From assembly GCA_016926235.1 (NCBI GenBank), contig JAFGOZ010000390.1:62001-126000 (forward strand): a stretch of DNA of 64,000 nucleotides, read 5' to 3'. How positions within the stretch are numbered: position 1 is the stretch's first letter; each line of letters begins with the position of its first letter. A program made the translations under genes and the position numbers. The notes under the pieces were generated by a model. That model made no database searches and was not told where the DNA came from. It was given only the letters and a program-made list of their open reading frames with translations. Of this stretch, positions 24,709 through 34,232 are shown piece by piece. The stretch is from Bacteroidales bacterium. GTDB lineage: Bacteria > Bacteroidota > Bacteroidia > Bacteroidales > UBA10428.

Positions 24709-26145
24709 CTATACATAACTTATTTTCATCATATTGGTCTGACCTCTTTTTAAAAGAGGAGTGCTACCCACATGGACCACAATGTCATTTTCTTTAATAA
24801 GTTTTTGCTCTTTTAAGAATTTTATAGAGTGCTCGATAGCTTCATCCATGGTTTTAACGGTATCATAGGCAAAAGCACGAACTCCCCAAAGAAGCGAGAG
24901 TTTATTTAATATTTCACAGTTTGTTGTAAATGCAAATATATCTGCATCAGGACGATGGCTTGAAATGCGAAAGGCAGTGTAACCAGAATGGGTAAAGGTT
25001 ATGATAGCCCTGGCACCGGATTGCATGGCCATATTGCATGCATTATAGCAAACCGAATCGGCGAGGAAAGTGCGAGAAAAATCTTTTGGCGGATGTTCTT
25101 TGAAAAACTTGAATCCTTTCTTTTCCGTTGAATCAATTATTTTCTGCATGCTATTAATTACTTCAACGGGATATTTTCCTGTTGAAGTTTCTCCACTTAA
25201 CATCAGGGCATCTGCACCATCGAGTACCGCATTGGCAACATCTGTAGCTTCTGCACGGGTAGGACGGAAGTTGGTTATCATGCTTTCCATCATTTGCGTA
25301 GCAATAATTACGGGTTTCGCTGCTGTAATACAGGCATCAACGATCATTTTTTGGATAAGTGGTACATCCTCAAACGGGGTTTCCACTCCCAGGTCACCTC
25401 TGGCAACCATTATACCATCTGTCATGTCAATGATGTTGTGGATTTCTTTCAATGCCTCAGGTTTTTCAATTTTTGCTATTACCCGTGTGTTTTTTTTCTT
25501 TTTCTTGATAAGTTCCTTTAATTCAACAATGTCGGTAACTGTACGTACAAAGGAAAGGGCAATCCAGTCAACACCCTGATCCAGGGCAAAATTTGCATCT
25601 TCTACATCCTTTTCCGTCATACTGGGTAATGATATTTTAGTGTTTGGCAGGTTAACTCCCTTTTTTGAAGATAAAATGCCTCCATAAATAACTTTGGCTT
25701 TTACGGTATCTTTTCGGTTTGTCTCAATTACTTCCAGTTTTAGTTTTCCGTCATCAATCAATATGGTTTCACCGGCTTCCACGTCTTGTGGAAATTGTGT
25801 ATAACTCATATATACATTATCTGCATTACCTATGCATTTTTCATTTACAAAGAGTATCTCCTTCCCGGGGATTAGCTCAACACCATTATTCTCTACATCG
25901 CCAATTCGTAATTTTGGGCCTTGTAAATCTGCAAGTATCGCCACATTTGCATGGGGGATTTCCTGGTTGAGTTCCCTGATCGTTTTAATTACACCCAGGT
26001 GTACATCATGGGTGCTATGTGAAAAGTTTAACCTGCATACATCCAGCCCTTCGAGAAAAAGTTTTCTTAATACTTCTTTTGAAGAAGTTGCTGGTCCGAT
26101 AGTCGCAACTATCTTAGTTTGGGAAAGTTCATGCCTTACTGCCAT
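24709..26145 (-). CDS. pyk: Pyruvate kinase
   Basis: 478 residues, converting phosphoenolpyruvate and ADP to pyruvate and ATP. Visible family motifs are TKIVATIGPAT at the N-terminus, CRLNFSHST, LADLQGPKLRIG and, in the active-site segment, RVIAKIEKPEAL with the catalytic lysine. The metal/substrate loop is IMVARGDLGVE, and MLSGETSTGKYPVE follows. The C-terminal domain is complete. It stands alone, with a small lipoprotein gene downstream after a tandem repeat and the hybrid kinase gene upstream. Length is normal. Confidence 0.96.
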   Translation of the reverse strand: MAVRHELSQTKIVATIGPATSSKEVLRKLFLEGLDVCRLNFSHSTHDVHLGVIKTIRELNQEIPHANVAILADLQGPKLRIGDVENNGVELIPGKEILFVNEKCIGNADNVYMSYTQFPQDVEAGETILIDDGKLKLEVIETNRKDTVKAKVIYGGILSSKKGVNLPNTKISLPSMTEKDVEDANFALDQGVDWIALSFVRTVTDIVELKELIKKKKKNTRVIAKIEKPEALKEIHNIIDMTDGIMVARGDLGVETPFEDVPLIQKMIVDACITAAKPVIIATQMMESMITNFRPTRAEATDVANAVLDGADALMLSGETSTGKYPVEVINSMQKIIDSTEKKGFKFFKEHPPKDFSRTFLADSVCYNACNMAMQSGARAIITFTHSGYTAFRISSHRPDADIFAFTTNCEILNKLSLLWGVRAFAYDTVKTMDEAIEHSIKFLKEQKLIKENDIVVHVGSTPLLKRGQTNMMKISYV

Positions 26146-26228
26146 AGTCTTTAATCTGTTTTATATAAAAACTTAAAGGTATAATTTTTCCCGAATAATG
26201 ATATATATCTGGAAAAAGGAGTTCGCAG

Positions 26229-29200
26229 TCACAGCGAATTTTGAACCTTTTTTAAAGCTTCATATAATATATTAACACTTATAGGTTTACTTATATAACC
26301 ATTGAAATCGTAGCTCAAAATTTCATTTTTTTCAACGGCAGTTGCATAGGCAGTAACTGCTATAACTGGTATTCTTTTATTAAACTCCCGTATTTGGATT
26401 AAAGCATCTATGCCATTTAATTTTGGCATTTTAATATCCATCAAAACAACTATGTTTTCTGTGTTTTTCAGGTTTTTAATATAATTAACTATTTCAATGC
26501 CATCTTTGGCCCAATGAACAACTTCAAGGTTGAGGCTTTTAAGCATCATTTTTAACACCAGGAAATTATTGTCTTCATCTTCAGCTATGACAATATCCAT
26601 GTTTAATTTTTCTGAGATGGGAGTTTGGTTCGTTTTTGTTCTTTGTGTGAGTGCATTATTTTTTGAAAAGGGTAAAGTAAAATAGAATGTGGAACCAACA
26701 TTGACAGTTGATTCAAGCCAAATATTACCGCCCATCAATTCAAGAAGTCGCTTGCAGATTGATAGCCCTATTCCGGCACCCCGATATATCCGGGTAACAT
26801 CATCCTCAATTTTTTCAAAATAGTTAAAAATGCTTGAAAATTTATCTTCTTTAATTCCTATACCCGTATCTTTAACAAAAAATAGTGCTTCGTTATCCCT
26901 TCTTTCATATCCAAATTGTATAGTACCTCTTTCAGTATATTTAAAGGCATTGTCCAATAAATTATTCATTATTTGCTTAAATCGAAATATGTCATTATCA
27001 AGGATCAATGAATCTCCTTTTTCACAAACAAACTGGATGAAGATATTTTTCTTGTTTTTCAGGATATAGTATTTCTCTAATTCTTCCAAAACAGGATAAA
27101 CATCAAAAAGTCCGGTGAATATTTCTAACTGGTTGGACTCAATTTTGGAAATATCCAGGATGTCATTTATAAGTACTAAAAGAGCTTCCGAATTATTGTT
27201 TATGATTTCAATATAAAGCTCTTTCTCTTTAGGATCTTCTTCATTTATTAACAGATTGGAAAATCCTAAAATGGAGTTCATTGGGGTTCGTATCTCATGG
27301 CTCATATTTGCCAGAAAAGCAGACTTTAAACGGTCACTTTCTTCTGCTCTTGCTTTTTGCTCTTCAAGCTCAAGAGTCCTCTCAGTTACTAACTTTTCAA
27401 GTTGATTACGATGTTTAAATAACTCTTCATTTTGCATTACAATTTCTTCCTGTTTTTCTTCCAGTAATACATTCGCTTCAGATAGTTCCCGGGTTCTTTC
27501 TTTTACTTTTTGTTCCAATATTTCCTTTTGAGCCTTTAATGCCATGGTCCTGATACGAATTATTAAAAATATTACAATCGACAAGGTAAGAAATACCAAA
27601 ACATAAAATAACCATGTGCTGGTAAAAGGAGGTATTATTCGAATATCCAGTTCGGTATAATTGTCACTCCATTTACCATCATTATTGGAAGCCGTAATTA
27701 TAAATTTATATTTACCACCATCAAGATTGGTATAAGTAGCTGATCGCTTTGTTACATCAGTGTAATTCCAATCATTGTCAAAACCTTTCAGCATGTATTT
27801 ATATTGGTTCTTTTCAGGATAGGAAAAATGCAGGGCTGCAAATTCAATTGTAAATACTTTATGTTTATATGATAGTGTTACCTCTTTTGCAGTAGAGATG
27901 GATTCTTTAAGGATGGTTCTTTTATTAAATTTCTGACCAATGTGTACCGGGGTATTAAAAATTTTCAAATTTGTTATCATTACTTTAGGTGGGAAGGGAT
28001 TATCCTGGATATTTTTTGGGTAGAATGAAACAAATCCATCAACACCACCAAAAAATATTTCATCCGAAGTACTTCTGCTATATGAGTTTAGTGTAAATTG
28101 TTTAATAAGTATCCCATCATTGCTTTTATAGTTTACAAAATGGGGTTTGTAAGGGTTTGTGATAGCATCTTTATAAACCGTAATTCCCGAAGTGGTAGAT
28201 ATCCATAAATTGTTAGAATCACATACTATACGGTATATTGTATTTGTAGGTAATCCATCAAGTTCCGTATAATGAATGATAGTATCATTTTTTTGATCAA
28301 TAAAGAAAAGTCCTGAATTACCAGCGGTCCAGATGTTTTTATTTCTGTCCTCATAAACCGTATAAATAGCCACAGTTGATATCATCTCATTATACTGCAC
28401 AAATGTGCTGTTTTTTTTATTCAATAAAAAGAGTCCATGAATAGCACTTCCCAGCCATACATTCTCATCATTGTCAACATAAATAGTATGCACAACATCG
28501 GGAAACAAACCTGAAGGCTTGGTTTTTGTGTAATGTTTGAACTGCGTCTCTCCTTTTGGCAACAGGTCTATTCCCGACCTTGTTCCAACCCATAAATTCT
28601 CATCTTTATCAGTATATAATGTATAGACTATATCATTGCATATGCTGTTTTTATCTTTGGGATCATGCACATAATTTATTGTTTTCTTCGTTTTTGGATT
28701 AAAATAGTAAAGCCCTGTTTTATAAGTCCCAATCCATAAATTTTCTTCTTTATCCATTAGTATTACCTTGATGTTGTTGCCACTTATTTTATTGTCTGAT
28801 AAGAAAAAGTATTCATATAGTCCGGTTGATCTGTTTAATTTGTTTAATCCACCTTTTTCGGTTCCTATCCATAAATTATTATGGTTGTCTTCCACTATTG
28901 AATAGACGATCCTGTCGTTCAAATAGCGGTTATCATCTTTTTTATGTTCATAAAACCTGAATTTCTTTTGATACATATCACAATAATTAACCCCTCCCGA
29001 ATAGGTTCCTGCCCATATTATCCCCTGATTATCAATGTGAAGGTCATAAATTGAATTACTGGTTAATCTCGAAATATTATCTGCCTCATAAGCATACCTC
29101 ACAAATTCATTGCTGTCTTTATCTTTCATAAGCAAACCCACATATGATCCTACCCAAATTCTTCCAAATTCATCCTCATCAATATCCCTTACGTTAAAAT

Positions 29201-30014
29201 CATTTGTCCCTAATGTTTTAAAAGATATCCTGGAAAATGAAGAATCTTCTTTATTAAAAATGCATAATCCATGGTCATCTGTGCCAATCCATATATTGTG
29301 CTGACTGTCTTCAAATATGGCTTCAATTCCATTTCCGCTAATGGATGTATAATCAGTCTCAATATTTTTATAATTTGTATAAGACTTATTTTTAGTATTA
29401 AAAAGAAATAAACCTTCTCCTTTGGTGCCAATGAGCAAAATGGTGTCGGAGGTAACATTTAATTCGGTCACTTCATGGTTTTTAAACCAAACATATTCAT
29501 CACTAAAATTTTTAATATATGCTTCATCTTTTCTTTTGTAGAAAAGGCCGTTTATTGAACCAATCCATAATGTACCTTGCTGATCCAGACAAATAGTCCA
29601 GGTTATGTCCCTGCAATTCACATTATCCAGGCAAGGGATGTGTGTAAATGATTCAAATTGGGGATTATAAATGTCAACTCCGGCATCTGTGGCAATAATG
29701 AGTTTATTATCTTTTGTGTTTATCAATTTGCGAATTGTATTATTTGCAATACTGGTTGAATCCTTTTCATCATGTTTGAAAATACGAAAACTAATACCAT
29801 CGTAACGATTTAAACCCTCATTTGTCCCAAGCCACAGAAACCCACTAGTGTCAGTACAAATAGCATTTACCTTGTAATTGGATAATCCGTCCTCCATGGT
29901 TAAAGATTTAAAGTTGTATTTGGAGTAATTATCCGTTTGTGCATGAAGGTTAATGTCACAACAGATAAAAGAGAACAGGAAGATGCTCAATGATATAAAT
30001 ATCCTGCTTAACAT
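26229..30014 (-). CDS. Propeller-type hybrid histidine kinase without AraC domain
   Basis: 1261 residues. Signal peptide about 1-25. About fourteen two-component-propeller repeats follow (roughly 45-690; GFLWLGTNEGLNRYD, NLWIGTYKTGLYYFN), then a Y_Y_Y domain (~745-815, EFAALHFSYPEKNQYKYML) and a membrane helix (~820-840). A coiled coil leads to HisKA with NMSHEIRTPMN (His about 906), HATPase (N box NNLLDNAFKY, G boxes DTGIGI and GAGIGLSICK) and a C-terminal receiver (acceptor Asp in VLMDIKMP). In polysaccharide-sensing hybrid regulators an AraC-type HTH normally follows; here the protein ends after the receiver. A sugar signal is plausible given the pectin genes nearby, but this is inference. 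Confidence 0.9.
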   Translation of the reverse strand: MLSRIFISLSIFLFSFICCDINLHAQTDNYSKYNFKSLTMEDGLSNYKVNAICTDTSGFLWLGTNEGLNRYDGISFRIFKHDEKDSTSIANNTIRKLINTKDNKLIIATDAGVDIYNPQFESFTHIPCLDNVNCRDITWTICLDQQGTLWIGSINGLFYKRKDEAYIKNFSDEYVWFKNHEVTELNVTSDTILLIGTKGEGLFLFNTKNKSYTNYKNIETDYTSISGNGIEAIFEDSQHNIWIGTDDHGLCIFNKEDSSFSRISFKTLGTNDFNVRDIDEDEFGRIWVGSYVGLLMKDKDSNEFVRYAYEADNISRLTSNSIYDLHIDNQGIIWAGTYSGGVNYCDMYQKKFRFYEHKKDDNRYLNDRIVYSIVEDNHNNLWIGTEKGGLNKLNRSTGLYEYFFLSDNKISGNNIKVILMDKEENLWIGTYKTGLYYFNPKTKKTINYVHDPKDKNSICNDIVYTLYTDKDENLWVGTRSGIDLLPKGETQFKHYTKTKPSGLFPDVVHTIYVDNDENVWLGSAIHGLFLLNKKNSTFVQYNEMISTVAIYTVYEDRNKNIWTAGNSGLFFIDQKNDTIIHYTELDGLPTNTIYRIVCDSNNLWISTTSGITVYKDAITNPYKPHFVNYKSNDGILIKQFTLNSYSRSTSDEIFFGGVDGFVSFYPKNIQDNPFPPKVMITNLKIFNTPVHIGQKFNKRTILKESISTAKEVTLSYKHKVFTIEFAALHFSYPEKNQYKYMLKGFDNDWNYTDVTKRSATYTNLDGGKYKFIITASNNDGKWSDNYTELDIRIIPPFTSTWLFYVLVFLTLSIVIFLIIRIRTMALKAQKEILEQKVKERTRELSEANVLLEEKQEEIVMQNEELFKHRNQLEKLVTERTLELEEQKARAEESDRLKSAFLANMSHEIRTPMNSILGFSNLLINEEDPKEKELYIEIINNNSEALLVLINDILDISKIESNQLEIFTGLFDVYPVLEELEKYYILKNKKNIFIQFVCEKGDSLILDNDIFRFKQIMNNLLDNAFKYTERGTIQFGYERRDNEALFFVKDTGIGIKEDKFSSIFNYFEKIEDDVTRIYRGAGIGLSICKRLLELMGGNIWLESTVNVGSTFYFTLPFSKNNALTQRTKTNQTPISEKLNMDIVIAEDEDNNFLVLKMMLKSLNLEVVHWAKDGIEIVNYIKNLKNTENIVVLMDIKMPKLNGIDALIQIREFNKRIPVIAVTAYATAVEKNEILSYDFNGYISKPISVNILYEALKKVQNSL

Positions 30015-30316
30015 TGAAATTTATTTATACCCTTAATTTACAATAGTTTTACATCAATTCAAAGCGTTTCTTCTTAATTATCATGATGATATCACGCATT
30101 AATTGGAAAGTAAAAGAATAAGAATATTACTGTTCCTGTTATGGCTGAAATGGTTTCTTAATAAACGTTTTTGATATGGTTTTGTTCTTTTAATAAAGAT
30201 TAAATTTTAATAGTTCCTTTTTGGAATATTTAATGAATTGATTTTTGTATATTAGCTGAATTTAGGGAATAGATGATCTATAAGCCAGGAGAAAACAACA
30301 ATATAAATAATTACTC
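30015..30316. other. Divergent intergenic region, nothing distinctive seen
   Basis: 302 AT-rich bases between the divergent hybrid kinase gene and the DUF4139 gene. Both promoters must lie here, but I see no clear TAnnTTTG box, repeat or terminator. Confidence 0.5.
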
Positions 30317-31885
30317 ATGAAGAAATTCACACTATTATCTGCCTGCTATATTTTAAGCATTAATATAGTAATAAACGGACAAAGCGATTTTAATCAGCAA
30401 AAACTGGCTGTTTTTAAAAATGGAACGGCCTTTTGTGTAAAAACGGGAAATTTAAATGTAAAGGATAAAACCTGTATATTAAACAATACTCCGGATGCGT
30501 TATTTGGAACACTTTGGGCTGGGGCAAAGAATGGCCAGATAAAAGGGATGAATACTCTTAAAACCAAAACTACTGAACCCCATGAGGTATTAAGCATTAA
30601 AGATATGGTTACAGGAAACGTTGGGAAGAGGGCAAAGGTTGTTCTTTATAACGAAGCTGCCTATGATGCGGAAATTTTATCTGTAAATGGAAGTGTGGTG
30701 ACCCTTAACACAAAGGAAAGGTGGGTTACAACTGAATTATCAAGTATTAAAACGGTTGAGTTTTATGAAAAACCGAACCTGACTTATAATATGGAAACTG
30801 ATAAAAACCAGTTGGCTCTTGAATTTGACAGCGATGGGAATAAAGAGGTGAGTCTTATGTACCTAATGAGTGGAATAAGCTGGTTTCCAAGTTATCTTAT
30901 CACTATTGATGACAAGAGTAATGCCGATATTGTGTTACGTTCAACTTTAGTTAATGACGCTGAAGATCTTGAAAATGCAGTAGTAGATTTTGTTGTTGGC
31001 GTTCCTAATTTTAAGTACAATAACTTGTCCTCCCCATTGACCTCGAAACAAAGCCTTGCTGAATTTATTGCAAATCTAAACTATTCCAGGTACAGTTCAT
31101 ATAATTATAATGCAGCAGGATTGTCGAATGCAATAATGACCCAACAGGCATATGGTTATGGAAGAGCTGATGTTGCCGATGAAGGAGATGTTACCCAGGA
31201 AGTGTTGCCAGAAGCACGAAATAGTGAAGATCTTTATTTTTATACATATAAAGACGTAAATATTAAAAAGGGGGAACGTAAAACTTTTGATTTGATCGAT
31301 AATGCAGTTACATATGAGCATGTTTATGAAACGGAGTTAAAACCTAATAGCAGTTCGGGCTACTACTCCGGTTCCAATTATGATGATGAGAATAATAAGG
31401 TGTGGCATTCCATAAAACTTAAAAATTCTTCAGATAAACCCTGGACAACAGGTACCGTGCTTATAATGAAAGGAGAGGGCAGTAAAGCAGAGCCATTAAG
31501 CCAGGATATGCTTAAATATACCCCGCCTAAAGGTGAATCATTGGTGAAGATTACGGAAGCCACTGATGTTTCAGTGAAAGACTCTGAAGAAGAGGTGAAA
31601 CGGGTAGAGAAACAAACGCGGTATAATAATTATTATTATGATTTAGTGACTATAGACGGGGAAATAGTTATCCGTAACTATAAAAACAAAGAAATAACTC
31701 TAAAGATAAAACGGGATATTTATGGTAAACTTCAGGAATCGAGCCTGGAATGGGAGAGCACAAAAATGCCGGCTGCATATAACCGTGGATTAGACCCTCT
31801 TAATTACGTGAGTTGGGAGATTACCATGAAACCCAGCGAGGAGAGAAAAATACGGTATAGTTATACTATTTATATCTCACGATGA
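30317..31885 (+). CDS. DUF4139 domain protein
   Basis: 522 residues with an N-terminal signal peptide (MKKFTLLSACYILSINIVINGQ). Residues ~30-150 form a beta-rich domain of alternating hydrophobic residues. From about 175 on, MYLMSGISWFPSYLITIDD and LRSTLVNDAEDLENAVVDFVVGVP match the DUF4139 family, which is mostly of unknown function. A Tyr-rich insert (YSRYSSYNYNAAG) lies near 255. The C-terminal beta-sandwich (NYVSWEITMKPSEERKIRYSY) closes the domain. Likely periplasmic or outer-membrane associated. Single gene, ending near a G-rich tract. No function can be assigned. Confidence 0.75.
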   Translation: MKKFTLLSACYILSINIVINGQSDFNQQKLAVFKNGTAFCVKTGNLNVKDKTCILNNTPDALFGTLWAGAKNGQIKGMNTLKTKTTEPHEVLSIKDMVTGNVGKRAKVVLYNEAAYDAEILSVNGSVVTLNTKERWVTTELSSIKTVEFYEKPNLTYNMETDKNQLALEFDSDGNKEVSLMYLMSGISWFPSYLITIDDKSNADIVLRSTLVNDAEDLENAVVDFVVGVPNFKYNNLSSPLTSKQSLAEFIANLNYSRYSSYNYNAAGLSNAIMTQQAYGYGRADVADEGDVTQEVLPEARNSEDLYFYTYKDVNIKKGERKTFDLIDNAVTYEHVYETELKPNSSSGYYSGSNYDDENNKVWHSIKLKNSSDKPWTTGTVLIMKGEGSKAEPLSQDMLKYTPPKGESLVKITEATDVSVKDSEEEVKRVEKQTRYNNYYYDLVTIDGEIVIRNYKNKEITLKIKRDIYGKLQESSLEWESTKMPAAYNRGLDPLNYVSWEITMKPSEERKIRYSYTIYISR

Positions 31886-31957
31886 TTTTATAAGTTTACC
31901 TGACCACAACAAGTACTTGCCTGATGATTATTGGGGGGGGGAGTGCACCGAGTCTGT

Positions 31958-32716
31958 TTAATGAACTGTTTTAGCGAGTAATTCTAAAAAGGTTTCCATT
32001 CCCTTTTTCTTATTGTCATCCAGAGGATAACTAATATCATTTTTTAAATAATCCACAATGTTAATACATCCTTCAATCCTTCTTCTATACTCTTTAGCAG
32101 CTTCATCGATATGATCGATGCCGTATCGCAATGCTTTATTAAATTCCCTTTCAAAATCTCCGGGTATATCTTTATTTGCCACCCATGCAGCAAACACAAA
32201 AGGTTTGTGTGTGAAATTATACCATTCTTCAGCGAGGTCGTATATATATATGTATTGTTTCACTGCAGCGAAAGTCCTGTCCCCAATTATTACTGCTGCT
32301 GAATTGCCTTTAATTACTGATGTTTCAAATCCCGGTTCAGTATTTTTCCACTCTACATCTTTTTTCCAGTAATGCTTAGCCAAAACTTTCACAAGGTTTA
32401 CCGATGTTCTTGACTGATAATCCAGATAAATGGTGTCAATTTTATCCAAAGCAATATTGCTCGCGAGTATTACGGATTTAACCCTGCCAATGGCACCAAT
32501 GCAATAATCTGCAATAATTTTATAATTCTTAATTTGAGGTATGGCAGCAACGGGTATCAGACCAATATCTACTTTATCAGAAATCAGTTTTTCAGCACAT
32601 ACAGAGGGAATATCCAACGAAAGTTCAATTTTATTAATAATTCCTGAGTTTTTAAGTCCATAAACAAAAGGAACTGTGTTGAGGTATGATACGGCTGAAA
32701 CTTTTATTTTATTCAT
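31958..32716 (-). CDS. mqnA: Chorismate dehydratase MqnA (futalosine menaquinone pathway)
   Basis: 252 residues. The N-terminus KVSAVSYLNTVPFVYGL, the CAEKLISDKVDIGLIPVAA segment and YLDYQSRTSVNLVKVLA match MqnA, a periplasmic-binding-like fold that dehydrates chorismate to 3-[(1-carboxyvinyl)oxy]benzoate, the first step of the futalosine route to menaquinone. It is cytoplasmic: there is no signal peptide. The gene is alone here; the other mqn genes are not in the window. It is convergent with the DUF4139 gene and divergent from purB. Confidence 0.9.
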   Translation of the reverse strand: MNKIKVSAVSYLNTVPFVYGLKNSGIINKIELSLDIPSVCAEKLISDKVDIGLIPVAAIPQIKNYKIIADYCIGAIGRVKSVILASNIALDKIDTIYLDYQSRTSVNLVKVLAKHYWKKDVEWKNTEPGFETSVIKGNSAAVIIGDRTFAAVKQYIYIYDLAEEWYNFTHKPFVFAAWVANKDIPGDFEREFNKALRYGIDHIDEAAKEYRRRIEGCINIVDYLKNDISYPLDDNKKKGMETFLELLAKTVH

Positions 32717-32873
32717 AAATATCAGATATTTGTTACGAAATTACTAAATTTTTCCTATACTCTTCATTATAGCTCTATTTGTTGAAATATGTCAAAATGA
32801 ATGATTCATTTGTCTTTTTCAGTATCGGGTGTTTAATTTTTATTAAATTTGTTGTTTTTTGAATATTATTACT

Positions 32874-34220
32874 ATGAGTTTTGATGCTTTACAAGCTATT
32901 TCTCCCATTGATGGACGTTATAGAACGAAGGTGGATGGATTGCAGGAGTATTTTTCAGAATATGCCCTCATAAAATACAGGATTTATGTGGAGATTGAGT
33001 ACTTTATTGCTTTATGTAAACTGCCATTGCCGCGATTAAAAGAAATTGGCAAAGAGAAATTTGAAGCTTTGCGACATATTTATACTTCATTCGATCTTGA
33101 TGGGGCAAAAAAAGTTAAGGATTATGAAAAAACTACAAATCATGATATTAAGGCTGTCGAGTACTTTATAAAACTGAAGTTTGATGAGATCGGGTTAAGT
33201 GAATATAAAGAGTTTGTGCATTTTGGTCTTACATCCCAGGATGTAAACAATACAGCAACCCCTATGCTTTTAAGAGATGCAATGGAGAAAGTTTATTATC
33301 CTCTGCTTTCGGTTTTCATTGAGCAGTTAAAAACACTTTCAACTGAATGGAAATCCATCTCCATGCTTGCCCATACACATGGACAACCTGCATCTCCTAC
33401 TAAACTTGGGAAAGAGATAATGGTTTTTGTTGAAAGGCTTGAAATGCAAAAGGCTCAACTTAAGGCTGTTCCATTTTCTGCTAAATTTGGTGGAGCAACA
33501 GGTAACCTGAATGCACACAAGGTTGCGTATCCGGACATTGATTGGCTTGCATTTTCTAACTCATTTGTAAATGATACGCTAAGTCTCACCAGATCTCAGG
33601 TTACTACCCAGATCGAACATTACGATAATCTGGCTTCCCTATTCGATTCATTGAAGCGTATAAATACTATTCTTATTGACTTTGCCAGGGATGTATGGAC
33701 CTATATTTCCATGGAGTATTTTAAACAAAAAATTGTGCAGGGAGAAGTTGGTTCATCCACCATGCCCCATAAAGTCAATCCCATTGATTTTGAAAATGCT
33801 GAAGGAAATCTGGGTATTGCAAATGCTCTTTTTGAACATTTAGCTGCAAAATTACCCATTTCGCGCTTGCAAAGAGATCTGACAGATTCAACAGTATTGC
33901 GTAATATAGGTGTTCCCATTGGGCATACCATTATAGCCTTTCACTCTTTAGCAAAAGGGGTGAATAAACTCCAGGTAAATGAAGTGGCAATGACTGCTGA
34001 CCTTGAGAATAACTGGGCTGTTGTAACGGAAGCTATACAAACAATATTGCGCAGGGAGGGTTATCCTAATCCATATGAAGCTTTGAAGGACTTATCACGT
34101 AATAATCAGAAAATAACCAAGGATGGCATTGTTAAGTTCATTGATAGTCTGAACGTTAGTGAAGATGTGAAAAAGGAGTTGAAAGCTATAAATCCACATA
34201 ATTATACGGGTATTTATTAA
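32874..34220 (+). CDS. purB: Adenylosuccinate lyase
   Basis: 448 residues from the ATG at 32874 (MSFDALQAISPIDGRY); the frame also opens at a TTG 15 nt earlier, which is unlikely to be used. The enzyme releases fumarate from SAICAR and from adenylosuccinate in purine synthesis. The signature SSTMPHKVNPIDFEN lies near residue 292, with EYFIKLKF and HFGLTSQDVNNTA in the N-terminal part and the TQIEHYDNLA helix in the core. An ABC exporter gene starts 12 nt downstream, so purB heads a short operon. Confidence 0.95.
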   Translation: MSFDALQAISPIDGRYRTKVDGLQEYFSEYALIKYRIYVEIEYFIALCKLPLPRLKEIGKEKFEALRHIYTSFDLDGAKKVKDYEKTTNHDIKAVEYFIKLKFDEIGLSEYKEFVHFGLTSQDVNNTATPMLLRDAMEKVYYPLLSVFIEQLKTLSTEWKSISMLAHTHGQPASPTKLGKEIMVFVERLEMQKAQLKAVPFSAKFGGATGNLNAHKVAYPDIDWLAFSNSFVNDTLSLTRSQVTTQIEHYDNLASLFDSLKRINTILIDFARDVWTYISMEYFKQKIVQGEVGSSTMPHKVNPIDFENAEGNLGIANALFEHLAAKLPISRLQRDLTDSTVLRNIGVPIGHTIIAFHSLAKGVNKLQVNEVAMTADLENNWAVVTEAIQTILRREGYPNPYEALKDLSRNNQKITKDGIVKFIDSLNVSEDVKKELKAINPHNYTGIY

Positions 34221-34232
34221 GAGAAGGCATAG

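Noticed and set aside
31933..31941. Phase-variable G tract
   Set aside because: It is between convergent 3' ends and not in a promoter or reading frame, so length change would have no clear effect.
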